From the NCBI GenBank assembly GCA_017938645.1, contig JAGBBE010000095.1:1-35818 (forward strand): 35,818 nt of DNA, read 5' to 3'. Positions within the stretch are counted from its first letter, which is position 1. Each line of letters opens with the position of its first letter. Of the stretch, positions 9,756-17,198 are shown one piece after another. This DNA is from Clostridia bacterium (GTDB taxonomy: Bacteria; Bacillota_A; Clostridia; Christensenellales; Aristaeellaceae). The notes beneath the pieces were generated by a model. That model was not told where the DNA came from. It saw nothing but the letters and a program-made list of their open reading frames with translations, and ran no database searches. The position numbers and the translations under genes are program-made.

Positions 9756-9883
9756 ACAATGCGGCTGAGCACGGCCGCCTGACCGCCGAAGAGATACGCA
9801 ACCAGATCGAATTGGAAAATGCCGATCAGCGCCCAGTTGATTGCGCCGACGATCACCAGTACCAGAGAGAGCTTGTCAAGCAT
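9680..9883 (-). CDS. DUF378 small membrane protein
   Basis: A 67-residue protein with two predicted membrane segments (about 4-26 and 38-60) and the DUF378 (YuzA-like) pattern LVIVGAINWALIGIFQFDLVAYLFGG. Function is unknown. The ATG at 9883 is chosen because GGAGG lies on the minus strand at 9891-9895; the longer frame starting at 9955 has no support. Its last 76 bp overlap, in antisense, the end of the Spo0A-like gene. The propeller gene lies 93 bp upstream on the same strand. Confidence 0.85.
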   Translation of the reverse strand: MLDKLSLVLVIVGAINWALIGIFQFDLVAYLFGGQAAVLSRIVYTLVGAAGLWCITLLFGERASARE

Positions 9884-9902
9884 GTTTCTGCCTCCTTCTT
9901 TC

Positions 9903-9931
9903 GCCCGGAAGCCGTCGCTTTCGGGCCTTTT
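9903..9931 (+). terminator. Plus-strand terminator candidate beyond the DUF378 gene
   Basis: Arms 9903-9912 and 9917-9926 pair over 10 bp with one wobble, loop of 4 nt, then CTTTT. The T-run is on the plus strand, so it fits the rightward Spo0A-like transcript; it would then run antisense through the whole DUF378 gene. Confidence 0.5.
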
Positions 9932-9976
9932 CATGGTAAGGATGTACCAAGGCACAGGAAAGAATGCATGTTTGCT

Positions 9977-10834
9977 CTAACTCTCCGTAAAACACGCCTG
10001 TGCATCGCGGCCTGTAAACAGGATTTCATTTTCCCATGGACGATGATGATTCATCAGACACACACGTCCGGAAATCGTGTCGCTCACCAGCGCCAGATCG
10101 CCTCTGACGTCGATGGACATGCTCAGCGCCCATTCGGGACGGTTCCACTGGACAGTTCCGTTTTTGAGATTGATTTTCATCAGCCCGTCGCCCGTGCTCA
10201 GAAGCATATGCTCCTCATCCGGACACATACTCATCGCTGCCGGCATGCCAGGTAATTCCAATAGTCTGCGAGGTCTCAGCCTATGCGGCACAAGGGTGAA
10301 AATTTCTGTATGGATATCTTCTCCTTCCGCAGCGCACACTAACGCATAGCCCTCTTTCCATCTGCCTGCCAGAAAGCACGGATGAGGGGTATGCATCACC
10401 CGCTGGAGGAGTAAATGCGGAAGGCTGAACAGATACGCCTCGCCTACGGCTCCCCCTGCCACAAGGAGTCTCCCGCTGTCCAGCGCCATCATGCGCGGAA
10501 ACACGCCTGCAGGCGCAGCATACAGCAGTTCGCCTGTGGAAACAGCACGGGTATGAACAAAGTCTGCTTCGGAACTGAGCTGATACAGATACCTTCCGCA
10601 AGGAGAAAGACTCATGGCGCTGACGCCTGGCACACAGGGCATGCGGCTGATCAGGCTGAAATCCCGCTGTCTTACGCACATGCATTCGCGCGTCTGTCGG
10701 CAGCAAAAAGCCATGATTCCCTGCGCCGCACACGGCTGACAGGGCGACAAAAATCCTGACGGAACAAATTTTGCACCCTCCTGACTGCGTTTCATACTCC
10801 ATACGCCGGATGTGTCGGTGATCAGAAAGCCCAT
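9977..10834 (-). CDS. Putative beta-propeller (WD40/YVTN-like) protein of unknown function
   Basis: A 285-residue protein that I do not recognise beyond its fold. No signal peptide or membrane segment, so it is probably cytoplasmic. It shows repeating units in which a strand pair follows a small turn, for example VSAMSLSPCGRYLYQLSS, PRMMALDSGRLLVAGGA, AAMSMCPDEEHMLLSTGDG and SMSIDVRGDLALVSDTISG, with W/V-rich strands between. This is typical of propeller blades. The N-terminal about 55 residues are cysteine-rich (six Cys between residues 32 and 53, including C-x2-C and C-C), which could bind metal. AAAGGGAG on the minus strand precedes the ATG at 10834. It is divergent from the TSCPD gene and upstream of DUF378. 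Confidence 0.6.
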   Translation of the reverse strand: MGFLITDTSGVWSMKRSQEGAKFVPSGFLSPCQPCAAQGIMAFCCRQTRECMCVRQRDFSLISRMPCVPGVSAMSLSPCGRYLYQLSSEADFVHTRAVSTGELLYAAPAGVFPRMMALDSGRLLVAGGAVGEAYLFSLPHLLLQRVMHTPHPCFLAGRWKEGYALVCAAEGEDIHTEIFTLVPHRLRPRRLLELPGMPAAMSMCPDEEHMLLSTGDGLMKINLKNGTVQWNRPEWALSMSIDVRGDLALVSDTISGRVCLMNHHRPWENEILFTGRDAQACFTES

Positions 10835-10922
10835 CGCGCCGCTCCCTTTCCACGCCAGATATACCCAGCCTATGCCAAAATCTTTGCAATGTGAAAGCTA
10901 TGGCAGGAAAAATGGGACAAGC

Positions 10923-10950
10923 TGTCGAAAGAAATAAATTGGCTTATTTT
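10923..10950 (+). promoter_or_regulatory. Possible Spo0A-box-containing promoter for the TSCPD gene
   Basis: The core Spo0A site TGTCGAA is at 10923-10929 and a weak -10 TATTTT at 10945-10950. The box falls where a -35 element would be and no good TTGACA is present. This layout resembles Spo0A-activated sigma-A promoters such as spoIIG. Chance matches to a 7-mer are expected in the window. Confidence 0.3.
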
Positions 10951-10980
10951 GCAGAAAGCCAGAGAAAAGGAGCGATAACG

Positions 10981-11229
10981 ATGCATTATAAAACCAAGGG
11001 TACCTGCTCGTCCGCCATCGATCTCGAAATCGAAAACGGCGTGATCACCAAGTGCGCCTTTACCGGCGGATGCCGCGGCAACACCGCTGGTCTGGCCGCA
11101 ACCGTGATTGGTCAGGATGCCCGCGATATCATGACCCGACTGCGCGGCATTCCCTGCCGCGGCAACACCTCTTGCCCTGATCAGCTCAGCCATGCCATTG
11201 AGGAATGTCTGGCTCAGCAGGCCCAGTAA
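10981..11229 (+). CDS. TSCPD-domain protein (TIGR03905-like)
   Basis: A small 82-residue cytoplasmic protein carrying the TSCPD motif at residues 63-67. Cysteines at 9, 25, 31, 59 and 65 fit the uncharacterised TIGR03905 four-Cys family, related to the C-terminal zinc-binding domain of some class II ribonucleotide reductases. A metal-binding role is inferred. AAAAGGAG at 10965-10972 selects the ATG at 10981. It precedes the DEAD-box helicase by 12 bp, whose Shine-Dalgarno overlaps its stop codon, so the two are likely co-expressed. Confidence 0.85.
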   Translation: MHYKTKGTCSSAIDLEIENGVITKCAFTGGCRGNTAGLAATVIGQDARDIMTRLRGIPCRGNTSCPDQLSHAIEECLAQQAQ

Positions 11230-11241
11230 GGAGAACCCGTT

Positions 11242-12429
11242 TTGGAAACAGAAGCTGTACAGACCATGAAATTTTCCGAGGCTGCAGAGCTCTCCAAGGA
11301 GATTCTCAAGGCCGTTGAACGGATGGGTTTCACCGAAATGACCCCCGTTCAGATGAAAACCCTGCCTCTGATGATGGAAGGCCGCGACGTCATTGCCATC
11401 GCCCCCACCGGCACGGGCAAAACCTGCGCTTTCGGCATTCCCATGCTGGAATATGTAAACCTCAAGGACAAGCGCGTGCAGGAGCTGGTTCTGGCTCCTA
11501 CCCGCGAACTGAGCCTGCAGATTACCGAAGAGCTCAAAGCGCTTGCCCGCTTTATTCCCGGTGTCCGCATCGCCTGCCTCTACGGTGGCCAGCCGATCAC
11601 CAAGCAGCTCAATCAGCTTAAGCAGAATCCGCAGATCATCGTCGCTACGCCCGGTCGTCTGCTGGATCACATGAACCGCGGAAACGTCCGTCTGGACGCC
11701 GTCCACACCATGGTGCTGGACGAGGCTGATGAAATGCTCAACATGGGCTTTGTCAAGGACGTGACCAAGATCATCGAATCCACGCCTTCCGACCGCGAAC
11801 TGGTGCTCTTTTCCGCGACCACCAATCAGGACGTTATGACCATCGCGTGGAAGTACCTGCAGGATCCTGCGGAGGTGACCATTCAGGCCACCCGCGATAA
11901 CCGTCCGCAGATCACCCAGTATGTAATCGAAACCGAGCGCGAAAGCAAGTACGAGCATCTGCTCTATCTGCTCGACAGCGACGTCTACCAGCGCATCATG
12001 GTGTTTGTCAACACCAAGGACATGACACAGCGCCTGTGCAAGCGCCTTCAGAACGCAGGCTATCCCTGCGAGTGCCTGCACGGCGACATGCGTCAGTCCG
12101 CGCGCAATCAGGTGATGCAGGGCTACCGCAAGGGCAAGTTCCAGATTCTGCTGGCCACCGACGTTGCCGCCCGCGGCATCGACGTGGACGACGTGGAAGC
12201 GGTCATCAACTATGACCTGCCCAACGAAAACGAGTACTACCTGCACCGCATCGGCCGCACCGGCCGCGCCAAGAAGCACGGCGTAGCCTTTACCCTGCTT
12301 ACCTACACCGAAAGTGTTCGCTACGATACCATTCTCAAGTACATTCAGGCTCATCCGGTGCCGCTGAAGTTCAACGACATGGGCATTCTGGAAAACGAGT
12401 CCGGCGAACCCTTCTTTGAGGATATGTGA
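11242..12429 (+). CDS. DEAD-box ATP-dependent RNA helicase
   Basis: A 395-residue RNA helicase core of the CshA/RhlE type without a long C-terminal extension. Motifs in order: Q motif around Phe30-Gln37, motif I APTGTGKT (54-61), Ia PTREL, II DEAD (160-163), III SAT, then the second RecA domain with MVFVNTK, TDVAARGID and HRIGRTGR. The start is a TTG at 11242, chosen because AAGGAG at 11228-11233 is 8 nt away; an in-frame ATG at 11266 has no Shine-Dalgarno. Likely roles are ribosome assembly or mRNA turnover. It sits in a three-gene operon ending at the terminator near 13247. Confidence 0.95.
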   Translation: METEAVQTMKFSEAAELSKEILKAVERMGFTEMTPVQMKTLPLMMEGRDVIAIAPTGTGKTCAFGIPMLEYVNLKDKRVQELVLAPTRELSLQITEELKALARFIPGVRIACLYGGQPITKQLNQLKQNPQIIVATPGRLLDHMNRGNVRLDAVHTMVLDEADEMLNMGFVKDVTKIIESTPSDRELVLFSATTNQDVMTIAWKYLQDPAEVTIQATRDNRPQITQYVIETERESKYEHLLYLLDSDVYQRIMVFVNTKDMTQRLCKRLQNAGYPCECLHGDMRQSARNQVMQGYRKGKFQILLATDVAARGIDVDDVEAVINYDLPNENEYYLHRIGRTGRAKKHGVAFTLLTYTESVRYDTILKYIQAHPVPLKFNDMGILENESGEPFFEDM

Positions 12430-12447
12430 CATTTGGAGGCGATTTGA

Positions 12448-13194
12448 ATGGGCATCATCCCTTCCCGCAATCTGGATCATCAGCGCCGAGAGGAGAACGG
12501 CGTCGTCTATTTTGACCGCGGAACCATCACCGGCAAGGATGGCCGCAAGTACGACCGCTATGCCATCCAGACCCACTTCGTGCAAGTGGGCGAAAGCCAG
12601 AAGGAACTGGTAGAAAAGTATGTCCGTCCCCTGTATCAGGAAGGCGATATGCTCTCCTTCGGTGCGAAGGTGATGTGTATGTGCGTCAAGTCCGTCAAGA
12701 CCCGTGATGAAGTGAAGCCCGGCTTCTGGGCCAATCTGCTGTGGCGCTTTGCCGGCATCAACACCACCGGCGTGGGCGCGCATGAGCCCTATAAGATGCA
12801 GATGATCATCGACATCTGCGGTCTGCCCCGCGTGCTGCTGGCCGCCGGCCTGAGCGCTGTGACGAAGCTGTTCGGCATGCACGGCGTGTTCTGGAAGGTG
12901 TGCGGTCACGGCGTGGCCGGTATCGATGGTTTCTACACCCGCTCCAGCTTCCAGCTGTATCACGAGCTGGCTCTGATCAATCCCGATAATCCCGTTGAGC
13001 TGTGCGAGGAGCTCTACAAGGAAACCGGCATTCCTACCGTGCTCATGGACGCCAATGACCTGCAGCGCGATCAGCTTGGCAAGAACAAGGATTTCCCGCT
13101 CACCGACGACCAGATTCAGGATGCCATGGCCGACAACCCCAGCGGTCAGGGCGACGAGCTGACCCCTCTGATCCTGATCCGTCCCGTCAAGTAA
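12448..13194 (+). CDS. CofE-like (F420-0:gamma-glutamyl ligase family) protein
   Basis: A 248-residue protein that I place, with moderate confidence, in the coenzyme F420-0:L-glutamate ligase-like group found in Firmicutes. Supporting segments are YDRYAIQTHFVQVGES near the N-terminus and TVLMDANDLQRDQLGK near the C-terminus, where CofE-type proteins have their metal-binding and nucleotide-binding loops. The middle contains Gly-His-rich stretches (GVGAHEPYKMQ, KVCGHGVAGIDGFYTRS). Clostridia usually lack F420, so the true substrate may be another acid-amine ligation; this is inference. GGAGG at 12435-12439 precedes the ATG. It is 18 bp after the helicase gene. Confidence 0.55.
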   Translation: MGIIPSRNLDHQRREENGVVYFDRGTITGKDGRKYDRYAIQTHFVQVGESQKELVEKYVRPLYQEGDMLSFGAKVMCMCVKSVKTRDEVKPGFWANLLWRFAGINTTGVGAHEPYKMQMIIDICGLPRVLLAAGLSAVTKLFGMHGVFWKVCGHGVAGIDGFYTRSSFQLYHELALINPDNPVELCEELYKETGIPTVLMDANDLQRDQLGKNKDFPLTDDQIQDAMADNPSGQGDELTPLILIRPVK

Positions 13195-13208
13195 CAACAG
13201 CATATGCG

Positions 13209-13247
13209 CCGTCTGCACCATGCCCTGCATGGGGCGGGCGGTTTTTT
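13209..13247 (+). terminator. Strong rho-independent terminator
   Basis: An 8 bp outer and 6 bp inner stem separated by a single A/G mismatch, with a 3 nt loop (13209-13241), followed by six T at 13242-13247. It closes the TSCPD-helicase-CofE operon. Confidence 0.9.
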
Positions 13248-13265
13248 GTCTAAAAGGAGCGGCAA

Positions 13266-13895
13266 ATGGATATACGCTGGATTTTCTTTGACATCGGCTA
13301 TACGCTGATTAACGAAGATGCAGTTTGGCAAAAGCGTTTTGAGGAACAGGCTAAGACGGATGAAGCTCGTCTTCTCGCTCTTACGCCGGAAAGAATCAGG
13401 CAGGAAATCGGCCAGAATACCATCGAACGAAAGCCACAGTATCGATCATTTGTTCAAAAATATGGACTGCATTCTGAAGCTCCTTACCGTCACGAATTCG
13501 AAGTTCTCTATTCAGATACCCTCGCAGTTCTCAAAGCACTGTCATCCCACTATCGGCTTGGCATCATTGCCAATCAGTCCGCCGGTCTTGAAAACAGATT
13601 GAAAGCATGGGGCCTTTTGCCATTCTTTTCGACGGTCGTTTCTTCATGGGAATGGCAAATCATGAAACCTGATATTCGACTGTTTGAGGCAGCGCTTGCT
13701 GAAAGCAGTTGCAATCCATATGAAGCCGTAATGGTTGGCGATCGACTGGATAATGATATTCTTCCGGCAAAAATGCTCGGAATGCATACTGTTCGCATTC
13801 TTCAGGGATTCGGCGTGCTCCAGAAGCCTCTGAGCGAACTGGAAAAACCTGACTATGTCATTCACACGCTTTCTGAACTGATACAGCTTTTCTAA
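13266..13895 (+). CDS. HAD-superfamily hydrolase
   Basis: A 209-residue phosphatase-like protein. HAD motif I is FFDIGYTL: nucleophile Asp9 is present but the usual second Asp is Gly11, a variant common in one HAD subgroup that also shows the following IIANQS motif. Motif III is at MKPDIRLF and motif IV is VGDRLDNDIL. Substrate is unknown. AAAAGGAG at 13252-13259 precedes the ATG. The gene is clearly poorer in GC than its neighbours (24 of 60 bases in 13441-13500), and its codon choice differs, which suggests recent acquisition. It sits directly after a strong terminator and no promoter was found for it. Confidence 0.88.
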   Translation: MDIRWIFFDIGYTLINEDAVWQKRFEEQAKTDEARLLALTPERIRQEIGQNTIERKPQYRSFVQKYGLHSEAPYRHEFEVLYSDTLAVLKALSSHYRLGIIANQSAGLENRLKAWGLLPFFSTVVSSWEWQIMKPDIRLFEAALAESSCNPYEAVMVGDRLDNDILPAKMLGMHTVRILQGFGVLQKPLSELEKPDYVIHTLSELIQLF

Positions 13896-13920
13896 CCATT
13901 ATTTCGAAAGAAGCCATATT

Positions 13921-14808
13921 ATGACTGCTAGAATCAAACTTTTTTCATCCATGTTCCTCTTTGGTACCATCGGCCTGTTTGTCAGAGCCATTCCTCTGCC
14001 CTCCAGCATGATCGCGCTGGTTCGCGCGATGATCGGCACGGCGTTTTTGCTGCTGGTACTCCTTCTCAGGCATGAGAAGCCGGATCTTTCCGCCATCCGC
14101 CGCAACATCAAAACGCTGGCCATAAGCGGTACAGCCATGGGCTTTAACTGGATTCTGCTGTTTGAGGCCTATCGTTACACCACAGTTGCTGTGGCGACTC
14201 TGTGTTATTATTTCAGCGCAATCTTCGTGATCATTGCTTCTCCGTTCGTACTGAAGGAAAAGCTCACGCCTGTGAAAGCCGTCTGTTCCGCCGTGGCTTT
14301 GGCGGGTATGGTGCTGGTTTCCGGTGTACTCGACGGAGCAGCAGGCACATTCAGCCCCGTGGGCGTTGCCCTTGGTTTGGGCGCGGCGGTTTTGTACGCC
14401 ACGGTTGTGCTGCTCAACAAGCGCCTTGAAAGCATCTCCAGCTTCGACAGGACCATTTCGCAGCTCGGCGTGGCCGCTGTTGTGCTTCTGCCCTACGTGC
14501 TGCTCACGGAAAACCTCGCCGGCATCAGCATTGATCCCTTCGGTCTTCTGATGCTTCTGACGGTGGCCGTGCTGCACACCGGAGCCGCCTATGCCATGTA
14601 TTTTTCCTCTCTTCAATCACTCAAGGCGCAGACGGTCGCGCTGTTCAGCTATCTGGACCCCGTGGTTGCGCTGCTATTGAGTGTATTCGTGCTCAGGGAA
14701 CCCATGTCTCCTGCTGCTGTCATCGGCGCCGTGCTGGTGCTTGGCGCAATGCTGGCAAGCGAGCTGTTACCTCTGAATCAAAAGAAAGCAGATACACAGA
14801 AAGGATGA
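13921..14808 (+). CDS. EamA/DMT-family transporter
   Basis: A 295-residue inner-membrane protein with about ten hydrophobic segments arranged as two EamA halves. The first half includes RAMIGTAFLLLVLLL and ATLCYYFSAIFVIIASPFVLKEKLT; the second includes AYAMYFSSLQSLKAQTVALFSYLDPVVALLLSVFVLREP, cut here for length into the typical EamA end signature. Drug/metabolite transporters export small organic solutes; this substrate is unknown. Only a weak GAAAG stands before the ATG. The peptidase T Shine-Dalgarno (AAGGA, 14801-14805) lies inside the end of this gene, so the two are probably translationally linked. Confidence 0.92.
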   Translation: MTARIKLFSSMFLFGTIGLFVRAIPLPSSMIALVRAMIGTAFLLLVLLLRHEKPDLSAIRRNIKTLAISGTAMGFNWILLFEAYRYTTVAVATLCYYFSAIFVIIASPFVLKEKLTPVKAVCSAVALAGMVLVSGVLDGAAGTFSPVGVALGLGAAVLYATVVLLNKRLESISSFDRTISQLGVAAVVLLPYVLLTENLAGISIDPFGLLMLLTVAVLHTGAAYAMYFSSLQSLKAQTVALFSYLDPVVALLLSVFVLREPMSPAAVIGAVLVLGAMLASELLPLNQKKADTQKG

Positions 14809-14814
14809 ATTCCC

Positions 14815-16032
14815 ATGAAAGCTTCCGAAAGACTTCTCCGCTACGTAGCCATCTCCACTCCTGCCTCGGAAACCTCTGACACTACGCCCTCTACCGCGTG
14901 TCAGTTTGATCTGGCCAATGTGCTGGCGGACGAAATGCGCTCCATCGGTTTTGAGAACGTTCGCGTAACGGAGGATTGCTTCGTATACGGCGATCTGCCC
15001 GCCACCGAAGGACTGGAGGATCTGCCCTGCATGGGTCTGATTGCGCACATGGACACCGCGCCTGCCTACAGCGGCATGAATGTCAAGCCCCAGATCATCC
15101 CCAACTACGACGGCGGCGATGTTGTGCTCAAGGGAACAGGCGACATCCTGTCTCCTGAACGCTTCCCGGGTCTGAAAACGCTGGTTGGCAAGACCCTGAT
15201 CACCACCGACGGCACCACTCTGCTGGGCGCAGATGACAAGGCTGGCATCGCTGAAATCCTCACTGCCTGTGAAGAAGTGCTTTCTTCCGGCCGCGCTCAC
15301 GGCAAGATCGCTGTTGCCTTTACGCCTGATGAGGAGATCGGACTGGGTGTGCATCACTTTGACGTGGAAGGCTTTGGAGCAAAGTACGCCTACACCGTCG
15401 ACGGCGGCGAGCTGGGCGGTCTGGCCTATGAAAACTTCAACGCCTGCGAGGCTGTTGTGGACGTCACCGGCGTGAGCGTGCACCCCGGCAGCTCCAAGGA
15501 CACCATGATTAACCCTTGTCTGGTCGCCATGGAGTTCAACGCCATGCTTCCCTCCTGCGAAATTCCGCGTGAAACCGAGGGTTACGAGGGCTTCTTCCAT
15601 CTGTGCGACATGCAGGGTGACGCGATGACCGCCAAGCTGACCTACATCGTACGTGACCACAGCGCTGAGCGTTTTGAAGGCCGCAAGGAGCAGCTGAAGC
15701 ACATCGAAAAGATTCTCAATCACCGCTGGGGCGAGGGAACCGTGAAGCTGACCCTCCGCGAACAGTACCGCAACATGCGTGAAAAGATCGAACCCTGCTT
15801 CTTCCTCATCGAAAACGCCCGCAAGGCCATGGAGGCTGCTGGTATGAAGCCCTATGACGAGGCCATCCGCGGCGGCACCGACGGCGCCCAGTTGTGCTAC
15901 ATGGGTCTGCCCTGCCCCAACCTGTGCACCGGCGGCTTTGCCTTCCACGGCCAGTTCGAGCATATCGCTGCCGAGGATATGGACGCCTGCGTCACCATGC
16001 TGGTTGAACTTGTCTGCGGCCCGCGTGCCTGA
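14815..16032 (+). CDS. pepT: Peptidase T (tripeptide aminopeptidase, M20B)
   Basis: Cytoplasmic zinc aminopeptidase that removes the N-terminal residue from tripeptides. The 405 residues match the family length. Metal and catalytic motifs: His78-x-Asp80 in AHMDTAP, GADDKAG with Asp140/141, PDEEIG with Glu173/174, and the late FAFHGQFEH segment. The dimerisation domain about 205-320 contains VSVHPGSSKD. It starts 6 bp after the DMT transporter stop, using AAGGA at 14801-14805. A pairing with the exporter next door could link peptide breakdown with export of amino acids or peptides; this is inference. Confidence 0.95.
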   Translation: MKASERLLRYVAISTPASETSDTTPSTACQFDLANVLADEMRSIGFENVRVTEDCFVYGDLPATEGLEDLPCMGLIAHMDTAPAYSGMNVKPQIIPNYDGGDVVLKGTGDILSPERFPGLKTLVGKTLITTDGTTLLGADDKAGIAEILTACEEVLSSGRAHGKIAVAFTPDEEIGLGVHHFDVEGFGAKYAYTVDGGELGGLAYENFNACEAVVDVTGVSVHPGSSKDTMINPCLVAMEFNAMLPSCEIPRETEGYEGFFHLCDMQGDAMTAKLTYIVRDHSAERFEGRKEQLKHIEKILNHRWGEGTVKLTLREQYRNMREKIEPCFFLIENARKAMEAAGMKPYDEAIRGGTDGAQLCYMGLPCPNLCTGGFAFHGQFEHIAAEDMDACVTMLVELVCGPRA

Positions 16033-16050
16033 TAAAAAGGAGGATTTTCC

Positions 16051-17067
16051 ATGAAAGCATTGTTTATCGGCGGAACCGGCACCATCAGCACCGAGATTTC
16101 CAAGCTCTGCGTCAAGAAGGGCTGGGAGCTGACGCTTCTTAACCGCGGTAACTCCTCCGCCCGCGTTCCTGAGGGCGCGCGCGTGCTGTGCGCAGACATC
16201 CACGATGAAGAAGCCGTGCGCAAAGTGCTTGGCAGCGAAACTTTTGATGTTGTGGCTGAATTCATCGCCTTCACCACCGACGATGTAGAGCGCGACATTC
16301 GCCTTTTCAGCGGCAGAACGCAGCAGTATTTCTTCATCAGCTCCGCCTCCGCCTATCAGTCTCCCCTGTCGTCTCCGTGGATCACCGAGGGCACTCCGCT
16401 TTACAATCCCTACTGGGAGTACAGCCGCAACAAGATCGCCTGCGAGGACGTGCTGATGCGCGCCTACCGCAACGACGGCTTCCCGGTAACCATCGTGCGT
16501 CCAAGCCACACCTACTGTGAGCGCAGCGTGCCCGTGGCGCTGCACGGCTCCAAGGGCAGCTTCCAGATTCTTGAGCGCATCCGTCAGGGCAAGAAGGTCA
16601 TCGTTCCCGGCGACGGAACCACGCTTTGGACCATGACCCACAGCCGCGACTTTGCCGTTGCTTTCGAGGGTCTGATGGGCAACGCGCACGCGCTGGGCGA
16701 AGTGTTCCACATCACCAGCGACGAGAGCGTTACCTGGAACCAGGCGCACGAGGCCATCGGCCGCGCTCTTGGCGTAAAGCCCAAGCTGGTTCACATTGCC
16801 AGTGAAACGCTGGGCATGCTCAATCCCGAGTGGGTCGGCGCCCTGATCGGCGACAAGAGCAACACCGTTCTCTTTGACAATACCAAAATCAAGCGCGCTG
16901 TGCCGGAGTACAATGCGACCACCCGTTTTGATCAGGGCGCACGCGAAGCGGTGGAATACATCTACTCCCATCCCGAATGCCAGACGCCCGATCCCGAGTT
17001 TGACGCATGGTGCGACAAAGTGATCGAAATCTACGAAAAGATGATCGAAACCCTGCCGAAATTCTGA
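16051..17067 (+). CDS. NAD-dependent epimerase/dehydratase (extended SDR)
   Basis: A 338-residue Rossmann-fold enzyme. Seen: the N-terminal nucleotide-binding GGTGTIS (7-13), FISSASAYQ with the catalytic serine near 98, and Tyr124-x3-Lys128 (YSRNK). The C-terminal half is the substrate-binding part. The family acts on nucleotide sugars or related diols; the substrate cannot be told. AAAAAGGAGG at 16034-16043 precedes the ATG, 18 bp after pepT, and a terminator follows at 17088, making it the last gene of this run. Confidence 0.88.
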   Translation: MKALFIGGTGTISTEISKLCVKKGWELTLLNRGNSSARVPEGARVLCADIHDEEAVRKVLGSETFDVVAEFIAFTTDDVERDIRLFSGRTQQYFFISSASAYQSPLSSPWITEGTPLYNPYWEYSRNKIACEDVLMRAYRNDGFPVTIVRPSHTYCERSVPVALHGSKGSFQILERIRQGKKVIVPGDGTTLWTMTHSRDFAVAFEGLMGNAHALGEVFHITSDESVTWNQAHEAIGRALGVKPKLVHIASETLGMLNPEWVGALIGDKSNTVLFDNTKIKRAVPEYNATTRFDQGAREAVEYIYSHPECQTPDPEFDAWCDKVIEIYEKMIETLPKF

Positions 17068-17087
17068 TCATCTGCCTATTCTCACTG

Positions 17088-17120
17088 GAGGACCGGTTTA
17101 TGCCGGTCCTCTTTCCTTTC
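17088..17120 (+). terminator. Terminator after the SDR gene
   Basis: Arms GAGGACCGG (17088-17096) and CCGGTCCTC (17103-17111) form a perfect 9 bp stem, followed by a T-rich CTTTCCTTTCC tail. Confidence 0.8.
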
Positions 17121-17121
17121 C

Positions 17122-17150
17122 TTGACGCACAAGGGTTTTCGTGTTATCTT
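17122..17150 (+). promoter_or_regulatory. Sigma-A promoter of the 17199-21833 operon
   Basis: TTGACG at 17122-17127, 17 bp spacer, TATCTT at 17145-17150, directly after the previous terminator and 49 bp before the first start codon. Confidence 0.7.
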
Positions 17151-17198
17151 TAGTATGAGTTTTTATTCCCTTTTGGATGAAAGATACGAGGTGTCCGT

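Noticed and set aside
10870..13230. A 786-codon minus-strand open frame opposite the helicase operon
   Set aside because: Composition artefact antisense to three well-supported genes with good ribosome sites.
14767..16971. A 734-codon minus-strand open frame opposite pepT and the SDR gene
   Set aside because: Same artefact; both plus-strand genes show complete family motifs.
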